A stretch of DNA of 64,000 bases from Mycobacterium saskatchewanense (GCF_010729105.1 NZ_AP022573.1:5642001-5706000), one strand, 5' to 3'. Positions 37,687 through 47,627 are shown, numbered from the stretch's first letter. Notes: a model not told the origin generated them from the letters alone. Translations and numbers: made by a program.

Positions 37687-39381
37687 ATGGCGTTGGCCAG
37701 CGGCGCGACGTTTGCCGGATACGTCATCGCGCGAAAGCTGGGTTCCGGGGCGACCGCTGACGTCTACCTCGTGCAGGATCGCCGGTCGGCGGTCTGGCGG
37801 GCGCTGAAAGTCCTTTCCCCGGAGTTGTCGGCGGACGAAGATTTCCGCCGGCGATTTCAGGCGGAGACACCGGCCGCGGCGAACCTCACTCACCCGCACA
37901 TCGTCGAGGTCCATGAGCGCGGCGAGTTCTACGGCCGGCTGTACGTCGCGATGCAGTACGTCGAGGGCATCAACGCCGCCCGGCTGATGGCCGACCGCTT
38001 TCCGGCGGTCTCGCCGGTGGGGGAGGTGCTCGCCCTGGTGACCGCGGTCGCTGAGGCCCTCGACTATGCGCACGATCGCGGCATGCTGCATCTCGACGTC
38101 AAGCCCGCCAACATCCTGTTGACCGGGCGGGGGGAAGGGGAGCAGCGGATCCTCCTGAGCGACTTCGGGACGGCACCGGCCCTCGGCGCTACACCCGGAA
38201 AATATGCGGCGCCCGAGCAGGCGGCCGCGGGCGCCGGGGCGGCCGTTGATAGCCGCGCCGACCAGTACGCGCTGGCGGCCACCGCGTTCCACCTGCTGAC
38301 CGGCACGTCACCGGGAGAACGTCCGCCCAGCCTGAGCAGCCTGCGCCCGGAGCTGGCGCGCCTGGATCGCGTGTTCGCCCGGGCGCTCGCCGAAAGCCCC
38401 GCGGACCGGTTCGAGACCTGCCGCCAGTTCGCCGAGGCGGCCAACGAGCAAGCCGGCGGCTCGGCCGCAGATCGCAGCCCCGAGGCCGCGCTGGCGGCCG
38501 AATATCCCGCGTACGCCTGGCCGGAGATCGTCGCGGCGGAAGACGTAGCGTCGGTCAAGGCCCACGCTCCCGTTCGGAAAGCCCGAGCGCCTCGGCCCAC
38601 CGGGTCACCCCGCCGCCCCCCGGGGAAGCTTCCCCCTGTGACGCCGGCTCGCACGCGGGCGGCGCGGCAGCCCCCGGCGCCCCCGCCGAGGCGGCGCAGG
38701 CCGCGCCGGATCCTGCTCGTGTTCGCGGCGATCCTGCTGGTGGTCGGGCTGGTCGCGCTCGGCTTCGCCCTCGGGCGCACGACCGGCGCCAGCGGTGCCC
38801 GCCCCGCCGGTCCGGCGCCGGCCCCGTCCGCCGAGCCGCCGACGCCGGCGAGCCCGCCCGCCGCGCCCATCCCGCTCGACGGCTCCTACCGCCTCGACGT
38901 CCAACGCACCAAGCAGACGTTCAACTATGCGGCCGACCCGCAGCCGCCGGACGTGACAACCTGGTGGGCCTTTCGCTCGTCGTGCGCCCCCGCGGAGTGC
39001 GTCACGGCCGCGATCCGGCTCGACGACGGCGACCATCAGCGTGCCGCCGTGCCCGACGCCGGCCAGCTGATCATGCGGTTCGCGGACGGGCGCTGGCAGT
39101 CGCAGCCGGAGGAGGCCCGCGTCGCATGCGCCGGGCCGGACCGGCCGGTGCAGACCCAGGCCGCGACGGTGGTGCTGTCGCTGAAACCTCGGCCGGGCGG
39201 CGATCTGGCGGGCGAGGAGACCGTCACCGTGCAGAGCAACGAATGCGCCCAGCGATCGGCGGTGATCCGCATCCCGGCGATCCTCAGCCGCAGCGGCGAC
39301 GTGCCGCCGGCCGTGACCGGGCCGGACCCCGCGACGACCGCCGACGCCCCCGGGCCGCCGACCACCGGAGCCCACCGCTGA
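37687..39381 (+). CDS. pknI: Serine/threonine protein kinase PknI
   Basis: 564-residue transmembrane kinase linked to cell division in M. tuberculosis. The intracellular kinase domain (about 10-265) has the Gly-rich LGSGATADVY, ATP-anchoring Lys41, the catalytic loop HLDVKPAN (His135, Asp137) and DFG at 159-161. The HRD arginine is Leu136, so it is a non-RD kinase, and the activation segment to APEQ is very short. A Pro/Arg-rich juxtamembrane linker, one membrane helix at about 341-361, and an extracellular domain with a cysteine pair (SSCAPAEC) follow. Leaderless start likely. Confidence 0.93.
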   Translation: MALASGATFAGYVIARKLGSGATADVYLVQDRRSAVWRALKVLSPELSADEDFRRRFQAETPAAANLTHPHIVEVHERGEFYGRLYVAMQYVEGINAARLMADRFPAVSPVGEVLALVTAVAEALDYAHDRGMLHLDVKPANILLTGRGEGEQRILLSDFGTAPALGATPGKYAAPEQAAAGAGAAVDSRADQYALAATAFHLLTGTSPGERPPSLSSLRPELARLDRVFARALAESPADRFETCRQFAEAANEQAGGSAADRSPEAALAAEYPAYAWPEIVAAEDVASVKAHAPVRKARAPRPTGSPRRPPGKLPPVTPARTRAARQPPAPPPRRRRPRRILLVFAAILLVVGLVALGFALGRTTGASGARPAGPAPAPSAEPPTPASPPAAPIPLDGSYRLDVQRTKQTFNYAADPQPPDVTTWWAFRSSCAPAECVTAAIRLDDGDHQRAAVPDAGQLIMRFADGRWQSQPEEARVACAGPDRPVQTQAATVVLSLKPRPGGDLAGEETVTVQSNECAQRSAVIRIPAILSRSGDVPPAVTGPDPATTADAPGPPTTGAHR

Positions 39382-39481
39382 CGAAGCTTTCCGATATTCA
39401 CCGGACGACTCGCCTCCAGAAAAGATTGCGAGTGATCACTATCAATGTTACGGTTCCTGCACCGGATACCTGGAGGAAAAG

Positions 39482-41296
39482 ATGACCTACGACGTGATCA
39501 TCCGCGACGGACTGTGGTTCGACGGCACCGGCGGTGCGCCGCGGACCCGGACGCTCGGCATTCGCGACGGCGTGCTGGCCACGGTGTCCGATCGGCCGCT
39601 CGACGAGACGGGCTGCCCGGAGGTGATCGACGCGGCGGGCAAGTGGGTCCTCCCGGGCTTCCTCGACGTGCATACCCACTACGACGCCGAGGTGCTGTTG
39701 GACCCCGGGCTGCGGGAGTCGGTACGCCACGGTGTGACGACGGTGCTGCTGGGGAACTGCTCACTGTCCACGGTGTACGCCGGCTCCGAAGACGCGGCCG
39801 ACCTGTTCAGCCGGGTCGAGGCGGTGCCGCGCGAATACGTCTACGACGCGTTGACGACGAACCGGAACTGGTCGACGGCGGCGGAATACGTCGAGGCGAT
39901 CGACGCCCTGCCGCTCGGGCCCAATGTTGGCTCACTGCTTGGCCATTCGGACCTGCGGACCGCGGTGCTGGGCCTTGATCGCGCCACCGACCCCGGTGTC
40001 ACGGCCACCGACGCCGAACTGGAAAAGATGGCCGCGCTGCTCGAGCAGGCCCTCGACGCCGGGATGCTGGGCATGTCCGGCATGGACGCGGCGATCGACA
40101 AGCTCGACGGGGACCGGTTCCGATCGCGCGCGCTGCCGTCCACGTTCGCCACGTGGCGGGAGCGGCGGCGGCTGATCAAGGTGCTGCGCAAGCGCGGCCG
40201 GATCCTGCAGAGCGCGCCGAACATCGAGAGCGCCCTGTCCGGTTTCCTGTTCTTCCTGTCCAGCAGCCGAATCCTCGGACGCGGCAAGGGGGTTCGGATG
40301 AGCCTGTTGGTGTCCGCCGATGCGAAGTCCATGCCGTATGCCGTGCGCACCTTCGGGCTGGGCACCCGGATCCTCAACCGGCTCCTGGGCTCCAGCGTGC
40401 GCTTCCAGCACCTGCCGGTCCCGTTCGAGCTGTACTCGGACGGGATCGACCTGCCGGTGTTCGAGGAGTTCGGGGCGGGAACCGCCGCCCTCCATCTACG
40501 AGACCAGTTGCAGCGCAACGAGTTGCTGGCCGACGAGTCCTACCGCCGCCAGTTCCGCCGGGAGTTCGACCGCATCAAACTGGGCCCGTCGCTGTGGCAC
40601 CGCGACTTCCACGACGCGATCATCGTCGAATGCCCCGACCCGTCCTTGATCGGCAAGAGCTTCGGCGCGATCGCCGACGAGCGCGGGCTGCATCCGCTCG
40701 ACGCGTTCCTCGACGTGCTCGTGGAGAACGGTGAGCGCAACGTCCGCTGGACGACGACCGTGGCCAACCACCGGCCCAAGCAGCTCAACAAGCTGGCCGC
40801 CGAGCCGAGCATCCACATGGGCTTCTCGGACGCCGGCGCCCACCTGCGCAACATGGCCTTCTACAACTTCCCGCTGAGGATGCTCAAGCGCACCCGCGAC
40901 GCCCACCGCGCCGGCCGGCCGTTCTTGTCCACGGAGCGGGCGGTGTACCGCCTCACCTGGGAGCTGGCGGAGTGGTTCGGCATCGACGCGGGCACCCTGC
41001 GCCAGGGCGACCGCGCGGACTTCGTCGTGATCGACCCGGCCGGCCTCAACGACGCGGTGGACGGCTACCACGAGGAAGAGGTGCCCTTCTACGGCGGGCT
41101 GCGCCGCATGGTCAACCGCAACGACGACGCCGTCGTCGCCACCGGCGTGGGCGGCGCGGTCGTGTTCCGGGAGGGCCGATTCCGCGAGGGCTACGGCCAG
41201 ACCGTGCGGTCCGGCCGGTACCTGCGGGCCGGCGCCCGTCACCGCGGCGCGTCCCAGACCGCTCGTGTCCTGCAGGTCGCAGAAGCCGGGGTCTGA
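39482..41296 (+). CDS. D-aminoacylase/N-acyl-D-amino-acid deacylase-like amidohydrolase (Rv2913c-like)
   Basis: 604-residue amidohydrolase-3 protein. The first metal pair is His64/His66 in DVHTHYD, and a composite beta-sandwich is formed by the N- and C-terminal ends. Late motifs SDAGAHLRNM and RQGDRADFVVIDP are typical of D-aminoacylases, which release D-amino acids from N-acyl forms; exact substrate unknown. ATG 39482 with GGAGG a few bases before it. The TetR regulator starts one base after its stop, so it probably controls this gene. Confidence 0.88.
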   Translation: MTYDVIIRDGLWFDGTGGAPRTRTLGIRDGVLATVSDRPLDETGCPEVIDAAGKWVLPGFLDVHTHYDAEVLLDPGLRESVRHGVTTVLLGNCSLSTVYAGSEDAADLFSRVEAVPREYVYDALTTNRNWSTAAEYVEAIDALPLGPNVGSLLGHSDLRTAVLGLDRATDPGVTATDAELEKMAALLEQALDAGMLGMSGMDAAIDKLDGDRFRSRALPSTFATWRERRRLIKVLRKRGRILQSAPNIESALSGFLFFLSSSRILGRGKGVRMSLLVSADAKSMPYAVRTFGLGTRILNRLLGSSVRFQHLPVPFELYSDGIDLPVFEEFGAGTAALHLRDQLQRNELLADESYRRQFRREFDRIKLGPSLWHRDFHDAIIVECPDPSLIGKSFGAIADERGLHPLDAFLDVLVENGERNVRWTTTVANHRPKQLNKLAAEPSIHMGFSDAGAHLRNMAFYNFPLRMLKRTRDAHRAGRPFLSTERAVYRLTWELAEWFGIDAGTLRQGDRADFVVIDPAGLNDAVDGYHEEEVPFYGGLRRMVNRNDDAVVATGVGGAVVFREGRFREGYGQTVRSGRYLRAGARHRGASQTARVLQVAEAGV

Positions 41297-41297
41297 C

Positions 41298-41894
41298 GTG
41301 GCCCGCACCCAGCAGCAGCGCCGCGAGGAGACCGTCGGCCGGCTCCTAGAGGCGTCCATCGCCAGCATCGTCGAGGTGGGTTACGCGCGGGCTTCCGCCG
41401 CCGTGATCACCAAGCGCGCTGGGGTGTCGGTGGGGGCCCTGTTCCGTCACTTCGAGACCATGAGCGACTTCATGGCCGCGACGGCGTCGGAGGTGCTGCG
41501 CCGCCAGCTCGAATCGTTCACCAAGCGGGTCGCCGAGATCCCGGCCGACCGGCCGGCGCTCGAGGCGGCCCTGGAGATCCTCCGTGACATCACCAGCGGC
41601 CCGGCCAACGCTGTCATCTACGAGTTGCTCGTCGCCGCGCGGACCGACGAAAAGCTCAGGGGGACATTGCAACACGAGCTGGGGCAGTACTCGGCGAAGA
41701 TCTACGACGCCGCCCGGGCGCTGCCGGGGGCCGAGGCCTTCCCGGAGGAGACCTTCCCGGTGCTCGTGGCGCTGATGACCAACGTGTTCGACGGGGCCGC
41801 CATGGTCGAGGGCGTCCTGCCCCAGCCGGACATCGCCGCCCGCCGGATTCCCGTGCTGGCCGCCCTGCTGACCGCCGGGCTGCCGAACGCCTAG
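41298..41894 (+). CDS. TetR-family transcriptional regulator (Rv2912c-like)
   Basis: 198-residue TetR repressor. The N-terminal helix-turn-helix spans about 10-57 (SAAVITKRAGVSVGALFRHF). The C-terminal ligand-binding half is helical and unspecific. GTG 41298 directly follows the stop of the amidohydrolase, so the two are coupled. No palindromic operator stands out upstream of the amidohydrolase (39382-39481), although an AT-rich ATCACTATCAATGTTA stretch lies near 39433-39448. Confidence 0.92.
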   Translation: MARTQQQRREETVGRLLEASIASIVEVGYARASAAVITKRAGVSVGALFRHFETMSDFMAATASEVLRRQLESFTKRVAEIPADRPALEAALEILRDITSGPANAVIYELLVAARTDEKLRGTLQHELGQYSAKIYDAARALPGAEAFPEETFPVLVALMTNVFDGAAMVEGVLPQPDIAARRIPVLAALLTAGLPNA

Positions 41895-41912
41895 GTTCCG
41901 TTCTCGCCGTCG

Positions 41913-42800
41913 TTAGAGGGCACCGATGCCGTTCTCGGGGTTGAGCGCGAAGCCCCAGTCGAACAGGCTGGCGGCCTGGTCCCAGTAGCTCGGCCCGCCG
42001 GCCTTGACCAGCCCGTACATCATGGCGATCACCAACCGTCGGCCCCCGCGGGCGGCGGCGCCGACGAAGGTCTTGCGCGCGGCGTCGGTGAATCCCGTTT
42101 TGCCGCCGATCGCACCGGGATAGCGCTGCAGCAGCTCGTCCTGATTGGTGATCGGGCGCTCGACACCGGTGGCCGGGTCCGGGAACATCGCCGACGGCTC
42201 GGCGGTGATCTGCGCGAACACCGGGTTGGCCATTGCGGCGCGGAAGATGACGGCCAGGTCGTGCGCCGTCGACGCCCCCGAACCCGCCGGGCCGTCCAGC
42301 CCGGACGGGGTGGGGGCGTGGGTGCTCGTGGCCCCCAGGGACGCGGCCTTGGCGTTCATCTTGGCCACGGTGGCGTCGGCGCCGCCCAGCAGGTGCGCCA
42401 GCGTGTTGGCGGCGTCGTTGCCAGAGACCAGCAGCAGCGCGTCGAGCAGCTGGCGCGCGGTGTACGTGCGGCCCGCTTTGATGCCGACGCAGTTGCACTC
42501 GACATCGGTGTCCGCGGCGTCGGCGACGACAGTCTGGTCGAGGCTCACCTGGTCGAGCGCCACCAGGGCCAGCAGCACCTTGATGGTGCTGGCGGGCGGA
42601 TGCGCGACGTTCTGGTCACGCCCGGCCAGCACCTGGCCGCTGTCGAGATCGGCCACGATCCACGTCTGCGCCGGGCCGTCGGGGATGGGCACCGAGCCGA
42701 CGGGCTGCATGCTGTCGGCCGCCGCTGTGGTCACGCCGGCGGTGACGGCGCACGTGCCCAGCGCGAGCGCGGCGGCGGCGAGGGCCATGAGCTTCCGCAT
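41913..42800 (-). CDS. dacB2: D-alanyl-D-alanine carboxypeptidase DacB2
   Basis: 295-residue penicillin-binding protein of the S11 family trimming peptidoglycan pentapeptides. A signal peptide covers residues 1-28 (cleavage after TAAA). The catalytic motifs are Ser71-x-x-Lys74 (STIK), SGN at 126-128 and KTG near 234. A cysteine pair (CNC) sits between the first two motifs. Convergent to the TetR gene with an 18-base gap. No C-terminal membrane helix, so exported or loosely attached. Confidence 0.95.
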   Translation of the reverse strand: MRKLMALAAAALALGTCAVTAGVTTAAADSMQPVGSVPIPDGPAQTWIVADLDSGQVLAGRDQNVAHPPASTIKVLLALVALDQVSLDQTVVADAADTDVECNCVGIKAGRTYTARQLLDALLLVSGNDAANTLAHLLGGADATVAKMNAKAASLGATSTHAPTPSGLDGPAGSGASTAHDLAVIFRAAMANPVFAQITAEPSAMFPDPATGVERPITNQDELLQRYPGAIGGKTGFTDAARKTFVGAAARGGRRLVIAMMYGLVKAGGPSYWDQAASLFDWGFALNPENGIGAL

Positions 42801-42845
42801 GGCCGCAGATTTTACTTCCGGGCTCGTCTGGCGGCTATGTACGCG

Positions 42846-43103
42846 TCAGCGCCACCGCATGCCCCGCCACGAGTAGAACGCCCCGGTGCCGATGTCGTGG
42901 ACGCCGTAGTAGTCCCAGTAGTAGTCGTGGCAGACGTTGCCGTCCCACGGGACGGGCCGGCCCGCGGGGTTGGGGTCACCCGGGCACCACTGCTGGCAGG
43001 ACTGCCCGGCCGGACAGGGGGCGGCCAGCGCGGGCGGCGCGTCGATCGCCAGACCGCCCGACAGGGTCACGACGGTTGCCACCATGGCAAGCGCTGCTTT
43101 CAT
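42846..43103 (-). CDS. Small secreted protein, cysteine- and tryptophan-rich
   Basis: 85 residues with a clear signal peptide (MKAALAMVATVV to the ALAAP cleavage region, about residue 29). The mature part has four cysteines (APCPAGQSCQQWC, then NVCHDYY) and many aromatic residues near the end (YYWDYYGVHD). This composition suggests a compact disulfide-bonded exported protein, typical of many short mycobacterial secreted proteins of unknown role. ATG 43103 chosen because it opens the signal peptide; no strong ribosome site is present. Confidence 0.7.
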   Translation of the reverse strand: MKAALAMVATVVTLSGGLAIDAPPALAAPCPAGQSCQQWCPGDPNPAGRPVPWDGNVCHDYYWDYYGVHDIGTGAFYSWRGMRWR

Positions 43104-43295
43104 GAACCGGGGATTATTTGCCGACCCCGTCGCGCGTGTGCTGGGAAAACGGGAAAACCCTCGCTCCTGGGCCATGGTGAGTCCCTTCGTTGCTGGCTTG
43201 TCTTGCGCCAAGTGGAGCCGGGCCGGGCCGCTACCGATCCCAATCTCGCCGGCACCGGTCCTCGGCGCGGCCCGGTCGCGGTGTTGAATCGACCC

Positions 43296-43715
43296 ATGTT
43301 GAGCCTCGAGGAAATCTCGGACCGGTTGGAGATCCAGCAGCTGCTGGTGGACTACTCCACCGCCATCGACAACCGCCGCTTCGACGACCTGGACCGGGTG
43401 TTCACCCAGGACGCGTACATCGACTACACGGCTTTGGGCGGCATCGAGGGCCACTATCCGGAGGTCAAGACGTGGCTGTCGGAGGTGTTGCCGAACTTCC
43501 CGGTGTACGCCCACATGCTCGGCAACTTCTCGGTGCGCATCGAGGGGGATACGGCGTCGTCGCGGGTCATCTGCTTCAACCCCATGGTGCTGCCCGGCGA
43601 TGGGGACCAGGCGCTGTTCTGCGGGCTGTGGTACGACGACGAGTTCGTCCGGACCGCCGACGGCTGGCGGATGAGCCGCCGCGTCGAGACCAAGGTCTTC
43701 CAGAAAGTGATGTGA
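43296..43715 (+). CDS. SnoaL-like NTF2-fold protein (Rv2910c-like)
   Basis: 139-residue SnoaL-4/nuclear-transport-factor-2 fold protein. The opening EEISDRLEIQQLLVDYSTAIDNRRFDDLD with a following YIDYTALG is characteristic. Such folds serve as polyketide cyclases, dehydratases or hydroxylation factors; here the role is unknown. Asp/His residues that could be catalytic (D in FTQDAYIDY, H in GHYPEV) are present. ATG 43296 is preceded by a weak TTGAAT box at leaderless spacing. Confidence 0.85.
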   Translation: MLSLEEISDRLEIQQLLVDYSTAIDNRRFDDLDRVFTQDAYIDYTALGGIEGHYPEVKTWLSEVLPNFPVYAHMLGNFSVRIEGDTASSRVICFNPMVLPGDGDQALFCGLWYDDEFVRTADGWRMSRRVETKVFQKVM

Positions 43716-43846
43716 CGCCGGGGATTGCTTTCGTCCCTTTTCGTCCCTTTTCGCCGAGATTGCTAGTAGGGCTGCGTCGCTCCGGATGCGACCATGACGG
43801 CAATTTCGCCGGCGATCGCCGGCGGATTTCTGGCGCGACGCCCTGT

Positions 43847-43857
43847 TCTGGCACAAT
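43847..43857 (+). promoter_or_regulatory. rpsP promoter -10 region (TCTGGCACAAT)
   Basis: The 11-mer TCTGGCACAAT also occurs upstream of rplS (47068-47078) and looks like an extended -10 element (CACAAT). It predicts an rpsP leader of about 120 bases. No leader structure was recognised. Confidence 0.55.
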
Positions 43858-43982
43858 GGGCGGCTGTCCGCTCAGCGATTACGCATCGCTTGGTGGTCAC
43901 ACACGCGAGGCAAAACCGGACCCCGGCATCCCGCCCGGGTCGCTGAATTGCAGCGTGACATCACAGGAGAAGTCGCTTAACC

Positions 43983-44459
43983 ATGGCTGTGAAGATCAAG
44001 CTCACCCGGCTTGGCAAGATCCGCAATCCCCAGTACCGCATCGCCGTCGCCGACGCCCGTACGCGCCGTGACGGCCGGTCCATCGAGGTCATCGGCCGGT
44101 ATCACCCGAAGGAAGAGCCGAGCCTGATCGAGATCGACTCAGAGCGCGCCCAGTACTGGCTCTCGGTGGGGGCTCAGCCGACCGAGCCCGTCCTCAAGCT
44201 GCTGAAGATCACCGGCGACTGGCAGAAGTTCAAGGGTCTGCCCGGCGCGGAGGGCAGCCTGAAGGTCGCCCCGCCCAAGCCGAGCAAGCTGGAGCTGTTC
44301 AACGCCGCGCTCGCGGAGGCCGACGGCGGTCCGACCACCGAGGCCACCAAGCCGAAGAAGAAGGCCCCGGCCAAGAAGGCCGCCAAGGCCGAATCCGGCG
44401 ACGAGCCCGCCGCCGACGCCGCACCGGCCGAGCAGGCCGAGCCGACGACCGAGAGCTGA
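43983..44459 (+). CDS. rpsP: 30S ribosomal protein S16
   Basis: 158 residues: the S16 core ([20 protein letters not shown] to about residue 85) plus a 70-residue Lys/Ala/Glu-rich tail that is typical of actinobacteria and absent from E. coli S16. ATG 43983 with ACAGGAGAAG upstream. First gene of the conserved rpsP-khpA-rimM-trmD operon. Confidence 0.97.
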   Translation: MAVKIKLTRLGKIRNPQYRIAVADARTRRDGRSIEVIGRYHPKEEPSLIEIDSERAQYWLSVGAQPTEPVLKLLKITGDWQKFKGLPGAEGSLKVAPPKPSKLELFNAALAEADGGPTTEATKPKKKAPAKKAAKAESGDEPAADAAPAEQAEPTTES

Positions 44460-44464
44460 CTGAG

Positions 44465-44707
44465 GTGAGCACGGTCGTCGTCGACGCTGTCGAGCACCTG
44501 GTTCGCGGGATCGTCGACAATCCCGACGATGTCCGGGTGGACCTGGTGACCAGTCGCCGGGGGCGGACGGTCGAGGTCCACGTCCATCCCGACGACCTGG
44601 GCAAGGTGATCGGCCGCGGCGGACGTACCGCGACCGCGTTGCGCACGCTGGTCGCCGGCATCGGTGGGCGCGGCATCCGCGTCGACGTGGTGGACACCGA
44701 CCAGTAG
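44465..44707 (+). CDS. khpA: KH-domain RNA-binding protein KhpA
   Basis: 80-residue single-KH protein with the RNA-binding GxxG loop as GRGG in [14 protein letters not shown]. It usually pairs with KhpB in ribosome and cell-envelope-related mRNA control. Starts 5 bases after rpsP and precedes rimM, the standard order. Confidence 0.93.
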   Translation: MSTVVVDAVEHLVRGIVDNPDDVRVDLVTSRRGRTVEVHVHPDDLGKVIGRGGRTATALRTLVAGIGGRGIRVDVVDTDQ

Positions 44708-44733
44708 CGGAGCGCTGCGGTTATGGAACTCCG

Positions 44734-45261
44734 GTGGAGTTGACCGTCGGGCGCGTCGTGAAGGCGCACGGGATCCACGGCGAACTCGTCGTCGAGATCC
44801 GCACCGACGACCCCGCCGCCCGGTTTGCACCCGGAAACGCGTTGCGCGCCAAGGATCCTCGCGGGGGGGCGGCGGAACTCGACTGCGTCGTCGAGACGGC
44901 GCGCGAGCACGGTGGGCGACTGTTGCTGCGGTTGGCCGGAGTGCACGACCGTGACGGGGCCGACGCGTTGCGGGGCCGGTTGTTCGTCGTGGATTCCGGT
45001 GACCTGCCGCCGATCGACGAGCCGGACACCTACTACGACCATCAGCTCGAAGGCCTTCGGGTCCGGACGACAACGGGTCAGGACGTCGGTGTCGTCGCGG
45101 AGGTGCTGCATACCGGCGCCGGCGAGTTACTGGCGGTCAACAGTGGTCCGGACGCGACTCAGGTGCTGGTGCCGTTCGTCGCCGCGATCGTGACCTCGGT
45201 ATCGCTGGACGACGGGCTCGTGGAGATCGATCCTCCCGAAGGTCTGCTGGACCTGGGGTAG
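44734..45261 (+). CDS. rimM: 16S rRNA processing protein RimM
   Basis: 175-residue 30S maturation factor binding S19. The N-terminal RimM barrel starts [26 protein letters not shown] and the C-terminal PRC barrel covers about 95-170 ([11 protein letters not shown]). GTG 44734; trmD starts two bases after its stop. Confidence 0.95.
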   Translation: MELTVGRVVKAHGIHGELVVEIRTDDPAARFAPGNALRAKDPRGGAAELDCVVETAREHGGRLLLRLAGVHDRDGADALRGRLFVVDSGDLPPIDEPDTYYDHQLEGLRVRTTTGQDVGVVAEVLHTGAGELLAVNSGPDATQVLVPFVAAIVTSVSLDDGLVEIDPPEGLLDLG

Positions 45262-45263
45262 CC

Positions 45264-45953
45264 GTGCGCATCGACGTGATCACGATCTTTCCCGCCTGCC
45301 TCGAGCCGTTGCGACAATCGTTGCCGGGCAAGGCGATTGAGTCGGGCCTGGCCGACCTCCGAGTGCATGACCTGCGGCGGTGGACCCACGACGTGCACCA
45401 CTCGGTGGACGACGCCCCGTACGGCGGCGGCCCCGGGATGGTGATGAAGGCGCCGGTCTGGGGGGAGGCGCTCGACGAAACTTGTTCCGGGGAAACGCTG
45501 TTGGTGGTCCCCACGCCGGCCGGTTCGCTCTTCACGCAGGCCACCGCGCAGCGCTGGAGCGGCGAGGCGCACCTGGTGTTCGCGTGCGGCCGCTACGAGG
45601 GCATCGACCAACGCGTCGTCGACGACGCCGCGCGGCGAATGCGTGTCGAGGAGGTCTCGATCGGTGACTACGTGCTGCCCGGCGGCGAGTCGGCGGCGGT
45701 GGTGATGATCGAAGCGGTGCTGCGGTTGGTCGCCGGCGTCCTGGGCAATCCCGCGTCGCTGCATGATGACTCACACTCGCCGGCCCTGGACCGACTGCTG
45801 GAGGGGCCGAGCTACACCCGCCCGCCCTCCTGGCGGGGCCTCGACGTTCCCGACGTTCTGCTGTCCGGCGACCACGCGCGGGTCGCCGCCTGGCGCCGGG
45901 AGGTTTCGCTGCGGCGCACGCGCGAACGCCGCCCGGACCTGCTGGGCGACTAG
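45264..45953 (+). CDS. trmD: tRNA (guanine(37)-N1)-methyltransferase
   Basis: 229-residue SPOUT-class methyltransferase preventing +1 frameshifts. The trefoil-knot SAM site is visible as [10 protein letters not shown] and [11 protein letters not shown]; the catalytic Asp region is [11 protein letters not shown] start two bases after rimM. Complete and of normal length. Confidence 0.96.
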   Translation: MRIDVITIFPACLEPLRQSLPGKAIESGLADLRVHDLRRWTHDVHHSVDDAPYGGGPGMVMKAPVWGEALDETCSGETLLVVPTPAGSLFTQATAQRWSGEAHLVFACGRYEGIDQRVVDDAARRMRVEEVSIGDYVLPGGESAAVVMIEAVLRLVAGVLGNPASLHDDSHSPALDRLLEGPSYTRPPSWRGLDVPDVLLSGDHARVAAWRREVSLRRTRERRPDLLGD

Positions 45954-45964
45954 GGCACCCGGCT

Positions 45965-46906
45965 TCAGATCCGCCCGCTGGGGAAGAGGGTCTTCACGGC
46001 GCGGGTGATCGTGTCCCGGGCGGTGGCGTCGTCGGAGGGCTGCAGCGACTGGACCACCATGATGTAGCGGTGGTCCGCGCCGATCACCCCGGTGGACAGG
46101 TGCATCCAGCTGCTGCCGATGCAGCACATCCAGCCCTGCTTGACCGCCACCGGCTCGGCGTACAGGCCGTCCGGAATGCCGAATCGCTGCGGGTAGCCGT
46201 CGATCCCGGTGGGTGTGGACCGGGCCAGGTCGTTGAGGATGACCTCGGCCCGCTCGGCCGGCAGCCCCCCGGACCCGTCGAGCAGCATGTCGTAGTACCG
46301 GATCATGTCGGTCAGTGAGCTCATGGTGTTCCACCAGCGCCCATCGCTGGGCGGGGTGGTCGACGCGAGCCCGTATCGGCCCGCGACCGCGGTGATGATG
46401 GCGTCGCCGCCGCCCTGGCCCCAGAATCGTTCGGCCGCCCCGTCGTCCGACGACTGCAGCATGACATCGAGGGCCTGGCGGTCGTCGGCGCTCAGCGTTG
46501 TCTTGCCCTCGGACTCGTGCAGCAGCAGGTCGTCGGCGATGAACAGCTTGGCGACCGACGCCGTGCCGATGATCTGGCCGTTGCCGTTGGTGACCAGCTG
46601 GTGGGTGGATCGGTCGAGGATGGCCAGCGAGAGCGCGGCGCCGGCGGCGGCGGCCTCGTCGGTGGCCTGCTGGACCCGGGTCTGCAGCGCGCCGAGCCCG
46701 GAGCTGGGCGCCGCCTGCGGCACGGTGATCGCCTCGAACAGCAGCTCGGCCAGCTGGGGTGAGGGAGGCGCAGACGACGCCGGGGCGGGCGCGGCGTGCA
46801 CCGGCGCGCCGTAGGTCTTGGCCTGCACTTTCGCCTCGCATCCCGCAACGACCAGCAGCGCCACCGCCGCCGTGGCGGTGAGCAGCGTGCGTGGCCGTAC
46901 CGGCAT
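45965..46906 (-). CDS. lppW: Lipoprotein with class A beta-lactamase-like fold (LppW, Rv2905-like)
   Basis: 313-residue secreted lipoprotein. The signal peptide ends in lipobox VAGC with acylated Cys23. The mature domain has the beta-lactamase/transpeptidase-like fold, with SxxK in GTASVAKLF, but no clear KTG; KQGWMCC occupies that region. It may therefore lack lactamase activity. ATG 46906 was chosen because two GGAGGAAAG sites precede it and the lipobox spacing is right. Convergent to trmD. Confidence 0.88.
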   Translation of the reverse strand: MPVRPRTLLTATAAVALLVVAGCEAKVQAKTYGAPVHAAPAPASSAPPSPQLAELLFEAITVPQAAPSSGLGALQTRVQQATDEAAAAGAALSLAILDRSTHQLVTNGNGQIIGTASVAKLFIADDLLLHESEGKTTLSADDRQALDVMLQSSDDGAAERFWGQGGGDAIITAVAGRYGLASTTPPSDGRWWNTMSSLTDMIRYYDMLLDGSGGLPAERAEVILNDLARSTPTGIDGYPQRFGIPDGLYAEPVAVKQGWMCCIGSSWMHLSTGVIGADHRYIMVVQSLQPSDDATARDTITRAVKTLFPSGRI

Positions 46907-47229
46907 TTTTCTTTCCTCCGAGCTTTCCTCCGGCGAGAAGCGTGCACAGGGGCGAGTTTCGGGTTTGGTTGACGCGTGTTGACCCCAGTCATATGTACCA
47001 TTCACCAGCGTGTTCGGCTCGCCGTGAACCGCACCGATTTCATGTGATTTTCTCCGCATGCGGGCCGTCTGGCACAATTGACCAGTTGTCTCCAGCCGAA
47101 GCCGCCGTCCGGGCCGCTTCTCGCCTGCTGCGAGATACGCCGAACGCCCGAAACCATCGGCTCGGTGCCCGCCTCACGTGCGCGTGGGAGCGGCTGCCGC
47201 ACGCCGTCGACCTCAAGGAAGTGTCTCTC
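46907..47229. promoter_or_regulatory. Divergent lppW / rplS promoter region
   Basis: 323 bases. The left 20 bases contain the lppW ribosome site. The rplS promoter element is at 47068-47078. The rplS ATG at 47230 follows a CAAGGAAGTG ribosome site. The leader after 47080 shows no clear hairpin. Confidence 0.5.
47068..47078 (+). promoter_or_regulatory. rplS promoter -10 region (TCTGGCACAAT)
   Basis: Identical 11-mer to that in front of rpsP. It implies an rplS leader of about 145 bases. Confidence 0.55.
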
Positions 47230-47571
47230 ATGAACCGGCTGGACTTTGTCGACCAAGCGTCGCTGCGCGAGGACATCCCGGCGTTCGGTCCCGGCGACAC
47301 CGTCAACGTGCACGTCAAGGTCATCGAGGGCGCCAAGGAGCGCATCCAGGTGTTCAAGGGCGTGGTGATCCGCCGGCAGGGCGGCGGCGTCCGGGAAACC
47401 TTCACCGTCCGCAAGGAGAGCTACGGCGTGGGCGTCGAGCGCACCTTCCCGGTGCACTCGCCGAACATCGACCACATCGAAGTCGTTACCCGCGGCGATG
47501 TCCGCCGCGCCAAGCTGTACTACCTGCGCGAACTTCGCGGCAAGAAGGCCAAGATCAAGGAAAAGCGCTGA
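47230..47571 (+). CDS. rplS: 50S ribosomal protein L19
   Basis: 113-residue L19 of the 30S-50S interface. The sequence from [13 protein letters not shown] through [19 protein letters not shown] to [11 protein letters not shown] is complete and typical. ATG 47230 with an AAGGAAG ribosome site. lepB follows. Confidence 0.97.
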   Translation: MNRLDFVDQASLREDIPAFGPGDTVNVHVKVIEGAKERIQVFKGVVIRRQGGGVRETFTVRKESYGVGVERTFPVHSPNIDHIEVVTRGDVRRAKLYYLRELRGKKAKIKEKR

Positions 47572-47627
47572 CCGGCGTGCCTCGCTGGCCGGGCGCGGTC
47601 GACTCGGCGGCCTGACGCCGTGCTGGC

